Assembly: GCF_021155775.2 (NCBI RefSeq)
Contig: NC_060236.1
Span: 8,477,087-8,541,086 of the forward strand
Direction of reading: 5' to 3'
DNA length: 64,000 bases
Origin: Neodiprion pinetum
Taxonomy: Eukaryota > Arthropoda > Insecta > Hymenoptera > Diprionidae
Shown: piece by piece, positions 1 through 11,835 of the stretch
Layout: every line of letters begins with the position of its first letter
Position numbering within the stretch: position 1 is the stretch's first letter
Position numbers and translations under genes: made by a program
The notes under the pieces: generated by a model
The model's input: the letters and a program-made list of their open reading frames with translations, nothing else
What the model was told of the DNA's origin: nothing
The model's database searches: none

Positions 1-2640
1 GTATGACCGTTTCTCGAACAATTGGTCCCCCAGGAACTCACAAAACACAGAGAAAATAGCGTAGGACCAACAGGAGAGAATTGGCGAGCGAAAAAGTACC
101 TGCTGAAAAATGTCGAAAACACGGGTTCTGGTTTTTCGGCTGTAGCTTTTGATCCGTTGTCTGCAGCGTATTAAGACTAAGCTTAATCGTTTTTTCTGGC
201 AATATTACGTCGGAATAGCGCCAGAAACAATTTATTCCAGCACTTTTCAGGATCGCGAAAATTTTCGCCAAAAATGCAAAGGGGTTAACCTTCCTTTTTT
301 TCTGACCAAAATATCTTTCGTCTCAGAATTGATTTGTATGACCGTTTCTCGAACAATTGGTCCCCCAGGAACCCAGAAATCGCAGAGAAAACAGCGTAGG
401 ACCAACAGGAGAGATATGGCGAGCGAAAAAGTACCTGCTGAAAAATGTCAAAAACACAGGTTCTGGTTTTTTGGCTGTAACTGTTGATCCGTTGTCCGCA
501 GCGTATTGAGACTGCGCTAAATCGTTTTTTCTCGCAAAATTACGTCGGAATAGTGCCAGAAACAATTCATTCCAGCACTTTTCAGGATCGCGAAAATTTT
601 CGCCAAAAATGCAAAGGGGTTAACCTTCCTTTTTTTTTGACCAAAAAATCTTCCGTCGCAGAATTGATTTGTATGACCGTTTCTCGAACAATTGCTCCCC
701 CAGGAACTCAGAAATCGCAGAGAAAACAGCGTAGGACCAACAGGAGAGATATGGCGAGCGAAAAAGAATTTGCTGAAAAATGTCGAACACACAGGTTCTG
801 GTTTTTTGGCTGTAACTGTTGATCCGTTGTCCGCAGCGTATTGAGACTGCGCTCAATCGTTTTTTCTCGCAAAACTACGCCGGGATGGTGCCAGAAAGAA
901 TTTATTCCAGCGCTTTTCAGAATCGCGAAAATTTTTGGCAAAAATGCAAAGGGGCTAACCTTCCTTTTTTTTTGAACAATAAATCTTTCGTCTCAGAATT
1001 AATTTGTATGACCGTTTCTCGAACAATTGGTCCCCCAGGAACTCAGAAAACGCAGAGAAAACAGCGTTGGACCAACAGGAGAGAAGTGGCGAGCGAAAAA
1101 GTACCTGCTGAAAAATGTCGAAAACTCAGGTTCTGGTTTTTTGGCTGTAACTTTTGATCCGTTGTCCGCAGCGTATTGAGACTGCGCTAAATCGTTTTTT
1201 CTCGCAAAATTACGTCGGAATAGTGCCAGAAACAATTCATTCCAGCACTTTTCAGGATCGCGAAAATTTTCGCCAAAAATGCAAAGGGGTTAACCTTCTT
1301 TTTTTTTTGACCAAAAAATCTTTCGTCTCAGAATTGATTTGTATGACCGTTTCCCGGACAATTGGTCCCCCAGGAACTCAGAAATCGCAGAGAAAACAGC
1401 GTAGGACCAACAGGAGAGAATTGGCGAGCGAAAAAGTACCTGCTGAAAAATGTCGAAAACACAGGTTCTGGTTTTTCGGCTGTAACTTTTGATTCGTTGT
1501 CCGCAGCGTATTGAGACAGCGCTCAATCGTTTTTTCTCGCAAAATTACGTCGGAATAGTGCCAGAAACAATTTATTCCAGCACTTTTCAGGATCGTGAAA
1601 ATTTTTGGCAAAAATGCAAAGGGGTTAACCTTCTTTTTTTTTTGACCAAAAAATCTTCCGTCCCAGAATTGATTTGTATGACCGTTTCTCGAACAATTGG
1701 TCCCCCAGGAACTCACAAAACACAGAGAAAATAGCGTAGGACCAACAGGAGAGAATTGGCGAGCGAAAAAGTACCTGCTGAAAAATGTCGAAAACACGGG
1801 TTCTGGTTTTTCGGCTGTAGCTTTTGATCCGTTGTCTGCAGCGTATTAAGACTAAGCTTAATCGTTTTTTCTGGCAATATTACGTCGGAATAGCGCCAGA
1901 AACAATTTATTCCAGCACTTTTCAGGATCGCGAAAATTTTCGCCAAAAATGCAAAGGGGTTAACCTTCCTTTTTTTCTGACCAAAATATCTTTCGTCTCA
2001 GAATTGATTTGTATGACCGTTTCTCGAACAATTGGTCCCCCAGGAACCCAGAAATCGCAGAGAAAACAGCGTAGGACCAACAGGAGAGATATGGCGAGCG
2101 AAAAAGAATTTGCTGAAAAATGTCGAACACACAGGTTCTGGTTTTTTGGCTGTAACTGTTGATCCGTTGTCCGCAGCGTATTGAGACTGCGCTCAATCGT
2201 TTTTTCTCGCAAAACTACGCCGGGATGGTGCCAGAAAGAATTTATTCCAGCGCTTTTCAGAATCGCGAAAATTTTTGGCAAAAATGCAAAGGGGCTAACC
2301 TTCCTTTTTTTTTGAACAATAAATCTTTCGTCTCAGAATTAATTTGTATGACCGTTTCTCGAACAATTGGTCCCCCGGGAACTCAGAAAACGCAGAGAAA
2401 ACAGCGTTGGACCAACAGGAGAGAAGTGGCGAGCGAAAAAGTACCTGCTGAAAAATGTCGAAAACTCAGGTTCTGGTTTTTTGGCTGTAACTTTTGATCC
2501 GTTGTCCGCAGCGTATTGAGACTGCGCTAAATCGTTTTTTCTCGCAAAATTACGTCGGAATGGTGCCAGAAACAATTCATTCCAGCACTTTTCAGGATCG
2601 CGAAAATTTTCGCCAAAAATGCAAAGGGGTTAACCTTCTT
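1..2640. repeat. Higher-order duplication inside the satellite
   Basis: Bases 1 to about 425 recur with no difference I can see at 1676-2100, an offset of five monomers. From about 2101 the sequence instead follows 761 onward, an offset of four monomers, with few changes. The switch lies between about 2049 and 2102. This shows a recent multi-monomer duplication with a chimeric unit at 1824-2162, as expected from unequal exchange or gene conversion. Confidence 0.85.
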
Positions 2641-3833
2641 TATTTTTTGACCAAAAAATCTTTCGTCTCAGAATTGATTTGTATGACCGTTTCCCGAACA
2701 ATTGCTCCCCCAGAAACTCAGAAAACGCAAAGAAAACAGCGTAGGACCAACAGGAGAGAAATGGCGTGCGAAAAAGCACCTGCTGAAAAATGTCGGAAAC
2801 GCAGGTTCTGATTTTTTGGCTGTAGCTTTTGATCCGTTGTCCGCAGCGTATTGAGACTAAGCTTAATCGTTTCTTCTCGCAAAATTACGTCGGAATAGTG
2901 CCAGAAACAATTTATTCCAGCACTTTTCAGGATCGCGAAAATTTTCGCCAAAAATGCAAAGGGGTTAACCTTCTTTTTTTTTTGACCAAAAAATCTTTGG
3001 TCTCAGAATTGATTTGTATGAACGTTTCTCGAACAATTGGTCCCCCAGGAACTCAGAAATCGCAGAGAAAACAGCGTAGGACCAACAGGAGAGAATTGGC
3101 GAGCGAAAAAGTACCTGCTGAAAAATGTCGAAAACACAGGTTCTGGTTTTTCGGCTGTAACTTCTGATTCGTTGTCCGCAGCGTATTGAGACAGCGCTCA
3201 ATCGTTTTTTCTCGCAAAATTACGTCGGAATAGTGCCAGAAACAATTCATTCCAGCACTTTTCAGGATCGCGAAAATTTTCGCCAAAAATGCAAAGGGGT
3301 TAACCTTCTTTTTTTTTTGACCAAAAAATCTTCGGTCTCAGAATTGATTTGTATGACCGTTTCTCGAACAATTGGTCCCCCAGGAACTCAGAAATCGCAG
3401 AGAAAACAGCGTAGGACCAACAGGAGAGAATTGGCGAGCGAAAAAGTACCTGCTGAAAAATGTCGAAAACACAGGTTCTGGTTTTTCGGCTGTAACTTTT
3501 GATTCGTTGTCCGCAGCGTATTGAGACAGCGCTCAATCGTTTTTTCTCGCAAATCTACGCCGGAATAGTGCCAGAAAGAATTTATTCCGGCGCTTTTCAG
3601 AATTGCGAAAATTTTCGCCAAAAATGCAAAGGGGTTAACCTTCTTTTTTTTTTGACCAAAAAATCTTTCGTCTCAGAATTGATTTGTATGACCGTTTCCC
3701 GAACAATTGCTTCCCCAGAAACTCAGAAAACGCAAAGAAAACAGCGTAGGACCAACAGGAGAGAAATGGCGTGCGAAAAAGCACCTGCTGAAAAATGTCG
3801 GAAACGCAGGTTCTGGTTTTTTGGCTGTAGCTT

Positions 3834-5843
3834 TTGATCCGTTGTCCGCAGCGTATTGAGACTAAGCTGAATCGTTTTTTCTCGCAAAATTACGTCGGAA
3901 TAGTGCCAGAAACAATTTATTCCAGCACTTTTCAGGATCGTGAAAATTTTTGGCAAAAATGCAAAGGGGTTAACCTTCTTTTTTTTTTGACCAAAAAATC
4001 TTCCGTCCCAGAATTGATTTGTATGACCGTTTCTCGAACAATTGGTCCCCCAGGAACTCACAAAACGCAGAGAAAACAGCGTAGGACCAACAGGAGAGAA
4101 ATGGCGGGCGAAAAAGCACCTGCTGAAAAATGTCGAAAACGCAGGTTCCGGTTTTTTGGCTGTAACTGTTGATCCGTTGTCCGCAGCGTATTGAGACTGC
4201 GCTCAATCGTTTTTTCTCGCAAAACTACGCCGGAATGGTGCCAGAAACAATTTATTCCAGCGCTTTTCAGAATCGCGAAAATTTTTGCCGAAAATGCAAA
4301 GGGGTTAACCTTCCTTTTTTTTTGAACAGTAAATCTTTCGTCTCAGAATTGATTTGTACGACCGTTTCTCGAACAATTGGTCCCCCAGGAACTCAGAAAA
4401 CGCAGAGAAAACAGCGTTGGACCAACAGGAGAGAAGTGGCGAGCGAAAAAGTACCTGCTGAAAAATGTCGAAAACTCAGGTTCTGGTTTTTTGGCTGTAA
4501 CTTTTAATCCGTTGTCCGCAGCGTATTGAGACTGCGCTTAATCGTTTTTTCTCGCAAAATTACGTCGGAATAGTGCCAGAAACAATTTATTCCAGCACTT
4601 TTCAGGATCGCGAAAATTTTCGCCAAAAATGCAAAGGGGTTAACCTTCTTTTTTTTTTGACCAAAAAATCTTTCGTCTCAGAATTGATTTGTATGACCGT
4701 TTCCCGAACAATTGCTCCCCCAGAAACTCAGAAAACGCAAAGAAAACAGCGTAGGACCAACAGGAGAGAAATGGCGTGCGAAAAAGCACCTGCTGAAAAA
4801 TGTCGGAAACGCAGGTTCTGATTTTTTGGCTGTAGCTTTTGATCCGTTGTCCGCAGCGTGTTGAGACTAAGCTTAATCGTTTTTTCTTGCAAAATTACGT
4901 CGGAATAGTGCCAGAAACAATTTATTCCAGCACTTTTCAGGATCGTGAAAATTTTTGGCAAAAATGCAAAGGGGTTAACCTTCTTTTTTTTTTGACCAAA
5001 AAATCTTCCGTCCCAGAATTGATTTGTATGACCGTTTCTCGAACAATTGGTCCCCCAGGAACTCACAAAACGCAGAGAAAACAGCGTAGGACCAACAGGA
5101 GAGAAATGGCGTGCGAAAAAGCACCTGCTGAAAAATGTCGGAAACGCAGGTTCCGGTTTTTTGGCTGTAACTGTTGATCCGTTGTCCGCAGCGTATTGAG
5201 ACTGCGCTCAATCGTTTTTTCTCGCAAAACTACGCCGGAATGGTGCCAGAAAGAATTTATTCCAGCGCTTTTCAGAATCGCGAAAACTTTTGCCGAAAAT
5301 GCAAAGGGGTTAACCTTCCTTTTTTTTTGAACAGTAAATCTTTCGTCTCAGAATTGATTTGTATGACCGTTTCTCGAACAATTGGTCCCCCAGGAACTCA
5401 GAAAACGCAGAGAAAACAGCGTTGGACCAACAGGAGAGAAGCGGCGAGCGAAAAAGTACCTGCTGAAAAATGTCGAAAACTCAGGTTCTGGTTTTTTGGC
5501 TGTAACTTTTAATCCGTTGTCCGCAGCGTATTGAGACTGCGCTTAATCGTTTTTTCTCGCAAAATTACGTCGGAATAGTGCCAGAAACAATTTATTCCAG
5601 CACTTTTCAGGATCGCGAAAATTTTCGCCAAAAATGCAAAGGGGTTAACCTTCTTTTTTTTTTGACCAAAAAATCTTTGGTCTCAGAATTGATTTGTATG
5701 ACCGTTTCTCGAACAATTGGTTCCCCAGGAACTCAGAAATCGCAGAGAAAACAGCGTAGGACCAACAGGAAAGAATTGGCGAGCGAAAAAGTACCTGCTG
5801 AAAAATGTCGAAAACACAGGTTCTGGGATTTCGGCTGTAACTG
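3834..5843. repeat. Three-monomer higher-order repeat, two copies
   Basis: The triplet of monomers starting at 3834, 4169 and 4504 is matched, variant for variant, by the triplet starting at 4839, 5174 and 5509 (offset 1005 bp). Shared private changes include CCCAGAATTG at about 4009 and 5014, GCCGAAAATGC at about 4287 and 5292, and CTTTTAATCC at about 4501 and 5506. This is a second higher-order period different from the five- and four-monomer offsets at the left end. Confidence 0.8.
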
Positions 5844-7489
5844 TTGATCCGTTGTCCGCAGCGTATTGAGACTGCGCTCAATCGTTCTTTCTCGCAAAAT
5901 TACGTCGGAATAGCGCCAGAAACAATTTATTCCAGCACTTTTCAGGATCGCGAAAATTTTCGCCAAAAATGCAAAGGGGTTAACCTTCTTTATTTTTTGA
6001 CCAAAAAATCTTTCGTCTCAGAATTGATTTGAATGACCGTTTCTCGACCAATTGGTCCCCCAGGAACTCACAAAACGCAGAGAAAATAGCGTAGGAACAA
6101 CAGGAGAGAATTGGCGAGCGAAAAAGTACCTGCTGAAAAATGTCGAAAACACAGGTTCTGGTTTTTCGGCTGTAACTTTTGATTCGTTGTCCGCAGCGTA
6201 TTGAGACTGCGCTTAATCGTTTTTTCTCGAAAAATTACGTCGGAATAGTGCCAGAAACTATTTATTCCAGCACTTTTCAGGATCGCGAAAATTTTCGCCA
6301 AAAATGCAAAGGGGTTAACCTTCTTTTTTTTTTGACCAAAAAATCTTTCGTCTCAGAATTGATTTGTATGACCGATTCTCGAACAATTGGTCCCCCAGGA
6401 ACTCAGAAATCGCAGAGAAAACAGCGTAGGACCAACAGGAGAGAAATAGCGAGCGAAAAAGTATTTGCTGAGAAATGTCGAAAACCCAGGTTCTGGTTTT
6501 TTGGCTGTAACTGTTGATCCGTTGTCCGCAGCGTATTGAGACTGCGCTCAATCGTTTTTTTTCGCAAAACTACGCCGGGATGGTGCCAGAAAGAATTTAT
6601 TCCAGCGCTTTTCAGAATCGCGAAAATTTTTGGCAAAAATGCAAAGGGGTTAACCTTCCTTTTTTTTTGAACAATAAATCTTTCGTCTCAGAATTGATTT
6701 GTATGACCGTTTCTCGAACAATTGGTCCCCCAGGAACTCAGAAAACGCAGAGAAAACAGCGTTGGACCAACAGGAGAGAAATGGCGTGCGAAAAAGCACC
6801 TGCTGAAAAATGTCGGAAACGCAGGTTCTGGTTTTTTGGCTGTACTTGTTGATCCGTTGTCCGCAGCGTATTGAGACTGCGCTTAATCGTTTTTTCTCGC
6901 AAAATTACGTCGGAATAGTGCCAGAAACAATTTATTCCAGCACTTTTCAGGATCGCGAAAATTTTCGCCAAAAATGCAAAGGGGTTAACCTTCTTTTTTT
7001 TTTGACCAAAAAATCTTTGGTCTCAGAATTGATTTGTATGACCGTTTCTCGAACAATTGGTCCCCCAGGAACTCACAAAACGCAGAGAAAACAGCGTAGG
7101 ACCAACAGGAGAGAAATGGCGTGCGAAAAAGCACCTGCTGAAAAATGTCGGAAACGCAGGTTCTGGTTTTTTGGCTGTAACTGTTGATCCGTTGTCCGCA
7201 GCGTATTGAGACTGCGCTTAATCGTTTTTTCTCGCAAAATTACGTCGGAATAGTGCCAGAAACAATTTATTCCAGCACTTTTCAGGATCGCGAAAATTTT
7301 CGCCAAAAATGCAAAGGGGTTAACCTTCTTTTTTTTTTGACCAAAAAATCTTTGGTCTCAGAATTGATTTGTATGACCGTTTCTCGAACAATTGGTCCCC
7401 CAGGAACTCAGAAATCGCAGAGAAAACAGCGTAGGACCAACAGGAGAGAATTGGCGAGCGAAAAAGTACCTGCTGAAAAATGTCGAAAA

Positions 7490-7733
7490 CACAGCATCTC
7501 GTTTTTTGGCTGTAACTTCTGACGCATTGATCGCAGCGTCTCGGTACTGCGCCTAATCGTTCTTTCTCGCAAAATTACGTCGGAATAGCGCCAGAAACAA
7601 TTTATTCCAGCACTTTTCAGGATCGCGAAAATTTTCGCCAAAAATGCAAAGGGGTTAAAATGCAAATGGCGTGCGAAAAAGCACCTGCTGAAAAATGTCG
7701 GAAACGCAGGTTCTGGTTTTTTGGCTGTAACTG
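7490..7733. repeat. Truncated, divergent satellite monomer
   Basis: The segment reads GCATTGATCGCAGCG where the other units have GATCCGTTGTCCGCAGCG. It then jumps from GGGGTTAA directly to ATGGCGTGCG, removing about 120 bp. The GTTGATCGCAGCG-like wording resembles the decayed monomers at 10697-11176 rather than its neighbours. Confidence 0.75.
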
Positions 7734-10537
7734 TTGATCCGTTGTCCGCAGCGTATTGAGACTGCGCTCAATCGTTCTTTCTCGCAAAATTACGTCGGAA
7801 TAGCGCCAGAAACAATTTATTCCAGCACTTTTCAGGATCGCGAAAATTTTCGCCAAAAATGCAAAGGGTTAACCTTCTTTTTTTTTTGACCAAAAAATCT
7901 TTCGTCTCAGAATTGATTTGTATGACCGTTTCTCGAACAATTGGTCCCCCAGGAACTCAGAAATCGCAGAGAAAACAGCGTAGGACCAACAGGAGTGAAA
8001 TAGCGAGCGAAAAAGTATTTGCTGAGAAATGTCGAAAACCCAGGTTCTGGTTTTTTGGCTGTAACTGTTGATCCGTCGTCCGCAGCGTATTGAGACTGCG
8101 CTCAATCGTTTTTTCTCGCAAAACTACGCCGGGATGGTGCCAGAAAGAATTTATTCCAGCGCTTTTCAGAATCGCGAAAATTTTTGCCAAAAATGCAAAG
8201 GGGTTAACCTTCCTTTTTTTTTGACCAAAAAATCTTCCGTCTCAGAATTGATTCGTATGACAGTTTCCCGAACAATTGCTCCCCCAGAAACTCAGAAAAC
8301 GCAAAGAAAACAGCGTAGGACCAACAGGAGAGAAATGGCGTGCGAAAAAGCACCTGCTGAAAAATGTCGGAAACGCAGGTTCTGGTTTTTTGGCTGTAGC
8401 TTTTGATCCGTTGTCCGCAGCGTATTGAGACTAAGCTTAATCGTTTTTTCTCACAAAATTACGTCGGAATAGTGCCAGAAACAATTTATTCCAGCACTTT
8501 TCAGGATCGCGAAAATTTTTGGCAAAAATGCAAAGGTTTTAACCTTCCTTTTTTTTTGACCAAAAAATCTTCCGTCTCAGAATTGATTTGTATGACCGTT
8601 TCTCGAACAATTGGTCTCCCAGGAACTCAGAAAACGCAGAGAAAATAGCGTGGGACCAACAGGAGAGAAATGGCGAGCGAAAAAGCACCAGCTGAAAAAT
8701 GTCGAAAACACAGGTTCTGGTTTTTTGGCTGTAACTGTTGATCCGTTGTCCGCAGCGTATTGAGACTGCGCTTAATCGTTTTTTCTCGCGAAATTGCGTC
8801 GGTCCAGTGCCAGAAGGAATTCATTCCAGCACTTTTCAGAATCGCGAAAATTTTCGCCAAAAATGCAAAGGGGTTAACCTCCCTTTTTTTTTGACCCAAA
8901 AATCTTCCGTCTCAGAATTGATTTGTATGACCGTTTCTCGAACAATTGCTTCCCCAGGAACTCAGAAAACGCAAAGAAAACAGCGTAGGACCAACAGGAG
9001 AGAAATGGCGTGCGAAAAAGTCCCTGCTGAAAAATGTCGAAAACACAGGTTCTGGTTTTTTGGCTGTAACTGTTGATCCGTTGTCCGCAGCGTATTGAGA
9101 CTGCGCTTAATGGTTTTTTCTCGCAAAATTGCGTCGGTCTAGTGCCAGAAGGAATTCATTCCAGCACTTTTCAGAATCGCGAAAATTTTCGCCAAAAATG
9201 CAAAGGGGTTAACCTTCCTTTTTTTTTGACCAAAAAATCTTCCGTCTCAGAATTGATTTGTATGACCGTTTCTCGAACAATTGCTTCCCCAGGAACTCAG
9301 AAAACGCAAAGAAAACAGCGTAGGACCAACAGGAGAGAAATAGCGAGCGAAAAAGTATTTGCTGAAAAATGTCGAAAACACAGGTTCTGGTTTTTTGGCT
9401 GTAACTGTTGATCCGTTGTCCGCAGCGTATTGAGACTAAGCCTAATCGTTTTTTTTCGCAAAACTACGCCGAAATAGTGCCAGAAAGTATTTATTCCAGC
9501 GCTTTTCAGAATCGCAAAATTTTTGCCAAAAATGCAACGGGGTTTTGACTAAAAAATCTCTGGTCTCAGAATTGATTTGTATGACCGCTTCTCGAACCAT
9601 TGGTCCCACAGGAACTCAAAAAACGCAGAGAAAACTGCGTAGGACCAACAGGAGAGAAATGGCGAGCGAAAAAGTACCTGCTGAAAAATGTCGAAAACAC
9701 AGGTTCTGGTTTTTTGGCTGTGACTGTTGATCCGTTGTCCGCAGCGTATTGAGACTGCGCTTAATCGTTTTTTCTCGCAAAATTGCGTCGGTCTAGTGCC
9801 AGAAGGAATTCATTCCAGCACTTTTCAGAATCGCGAAAATTTTCGCCAAAAATGCAAAGGGGTTAACCTTCCTTTTTTTTTGACCAAAAAATCTTCCGTC
9901 TCAGAATTGATTTGTATGACCGTTTCTCGAACAATTGCTTCCTCAGGAACTCAGAAAACGCAAAGAAAACAGCGTAGGACCAACAGGAGAGAAATGGCGA
10001 GCGAAAAAGTACCTGCTGAAAAATGTCGAAAACACAGGTTCTGGTTTTTTGGCTGTAACTGTTGATCCGTTGTCCGCAGCGTATTGAGACTGTGCTCAAT
10101 CGTCTTTTCTCGCAAAACTACGCCGGAATAGTGCCAGAAAGAATTTATTCCAGCGCTTTCCAGAATCGCGAAAATTTTTGCCAAAAATGCAAAGGGGTTA
10201 ACCTTCCTTTTTTTATGACCAAAAAATCTTCCGTCTCAGAATTGATTTGTATGACCGTTTCTCGAACAATTGGTCCCCCAGGAACTCAGAAAACGCAGAG
10301 AAAACAGCGTAGGAACAACAGGAGAGAAATGACGAGCGAAAAAGTATTTGCTGAAAAATGTCGAAAACACAGGTTCTGGATTTTTGGCTGTAACTGTTGA
10401 TCCGTTGTCCGCAGCGTATTGAGACTGCGCCCAATCGATTTCTCTCGCAAAATTACGTTGGAATAGTGCTCGAAAGAATTTATACCAGCACTTTTTAAAA
10501 TCGCGAAAATTTTAACCAAAAATACAAAGGGGTTTAA

Positions 10538-10696
10538 TTGTTCAATGGTTTATTTTTTCATCTTTTCCATGACAATATTGGGAAACATTATTACAAAATG
10601 AACAATAAACAAAGTCTTAAGTCCAAAACCTTAGCCTAGTTCTATATTTCTATTCAAGTTCTCGGGATACAAAAATTAGAAGAGAGAATTAGAAGA
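10538..10696. other. Non-repetitive spacer at array edge
   Basis: About 160 bp of AT-rich sequence separate the regular array from the decayed monomers. I see no gene or repeat in it. Confidence 0.5.
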
Positions 10697-11176
10697 GGTT
10701 AGCCTTACTTTTTCTTCATTTTTGTAGCCGAAAATTTTTGGTCCCAGATTCGATCTGAATGATCCTCATCTGACTAATTGGACCCTCAGGAACTCAGAAA
10801 ATGCAGCGAAAAGAGTGTAGCACCAACAGGAGAGAAATGGCGAGCAAAAAAGCACCTGCTGAAAAATGTCAAAGACATAGGTTAACGTTTTTTGGCTGTA
10901 ATTTTTCATGCGTTGATCGCAGCGTATTGGGGCTGCGCACAATCGATTTCCCTCGCAAAATTACATCGGAATAGTGCGTGAAAGAATTTTTTCAGCACTA
11001 TTCAAAATCGCGATAATTTTCACCAAAAATGCAAAGGGGTTAGCCTTACTTCTTCTTCATTTTCGGAGCCGAAAATTTTTGGTCTCTTATTCGACTTGAA
11101 TGACCCTTACCTGACTAATTGGACCCTCAGGAACTCAGAAAACGCAGCGAAAAGAGCGTAGGCCAACAGGAAAGAA
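10697..11176. repeat. Two decayed satellite monomers at the array edge
   Basis: Stretches such as AACTCAGAAAACGCAGCGAAAA, CACCTGCTGAAAAATGTC, TTTTTTGGCTGTAA and AATGCAAAGGGGTTAG are clearly satellite-derived. Many substitutions separate these one-and-a-half units from the homogeneous array. They share CTGACTAATTGGACCCTCAGG at about 10768 and 11110, so they belong to one older subfamily. Confidence 0.85.
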
Positions 11177-11335
11177 ACCTCCCAACCTTCTAACACCACC
11201 TGGTACCCTCTACCACCTCGTCCCTTTTCACCTCTTACTCAGCCTTGTTCTCCGCATCGTATTTGTTCTCTTCGTTCTCCTCCGACCACCTCCAACCACT
11301 GCCAACCACCGCCAACGACCACAGCCAACCACCTT
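11177..11335. repeat. Pyrimidine-rich CCACC/CCAAC low-complexity tract
   Basis: Short imperfect units such as CCACCTCCAACCACTGCCAACC are strung together on the plus strand. A similar TCCTCGTC-rich tract lies at 11640-11725. No coding evidence. Confidence 0.5.
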
Positions 11336-11831
11336 GGGTTATACCTTGAATACTAATAAATATTTCCAGTATTAGAACACATGTAAAATATTGTGTAAGG
11401 AATAATATAGTATTTTTATTGACACGTCTTACCAGTAAAATTATCAGAAATTTTTAAAAAATGATAGAAATTTATGATAAAAATGATAAAAATTAGCGCA
11501 TTGATAGCCACTGAATTTGGGCCTGTGCGAAAAATTAATTGAAATAATATATTGTAAACATGACAAGTTTGCAAAATTTCAGACGAATTGTAATTGCAAT
11601 TGCTATTAAATATTATAAAAATGTTGTACTCACCGTGCACAAATCCTCGTCCTCTTCGTCCACCTTGTTCCTCTCGTATTTCTCGTCCTCCTACTCCTTG
11701 TGCCTTTCTTCGTCCATCTCGATGGTGAATGCGGTGGTCGTCGGAGGTGGACGCTTTTTTTAAATTACAGCATACTGAAAAGGTGGCAAAAATTATCCAG
11801 CAAACCAATATGAATCCCACCAATACAAGCA
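11336..11831. other. Gene-free AT-rich stretch
   Basis: No recognisable gene. It holds the TCCTCGTC-rich tract near 11640-11725. Its last ~35 bp (11797-11831) look like one or two decayed copies of the 24-bp minisatellite seen to the right of the foldback element. Confidence 0.4.
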
Positions 11832-11835
11832 ATAC

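Larger units (their letters stand above)
1..10537. repeat. 335-bp tandem satellite array, about 31 monomers
   Basis: The same ~335-bp unit recurs head to tail. A marker GATCCGTTGTCCGCAGCG appears near 487, 822, 1157 and so on at 335-bp steps up to about 10400. The array continues off the left edge. Monomers differ by scattered substitutions that define subtypes, such as TGCGCTCAATCG versus TAAGCTTAATCG, and AATTTTCGCC versus AATTTTTGGC. Two monomers are short: about 214 bp from 7519 (internal deletion) and about 319 bp from 9408. Each unit carries an 8-bp GGTTAACC palindrome and, in one subtype, a 14-bp palindrome. Open frames of 112 codons run through most units but begin only at TTG and shift frame between units, so I treat them as non-coding. 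Array function is unknown; it could be centromeric or heterochromatic. Confidence 0.97.

Noticed and set aside
149..10400. 112-codon ORFs repeated in nearly every satellite monomer, and 77-78-codon ORFs on the other strand
   Set aside because: They start only at TTG or similar codons, both strands are open in the same bases, and 335 is not a multiple of 3 so frames do not connect. Several units break the frame. This is a property of the satellite, not a protein family.
1..10537. CRISPR-like regular repeats
   Set aside because: Units are 335 bp and contiguous without unique spacers, in a eukaryotic context; this is a satellite.
11416..11832. 138-codon minus-strand ORF
   Set aside because: Low-complexity charged and hydrophobic runs from TCCTCGTC repeats and minisatellite; no homology or splice support.
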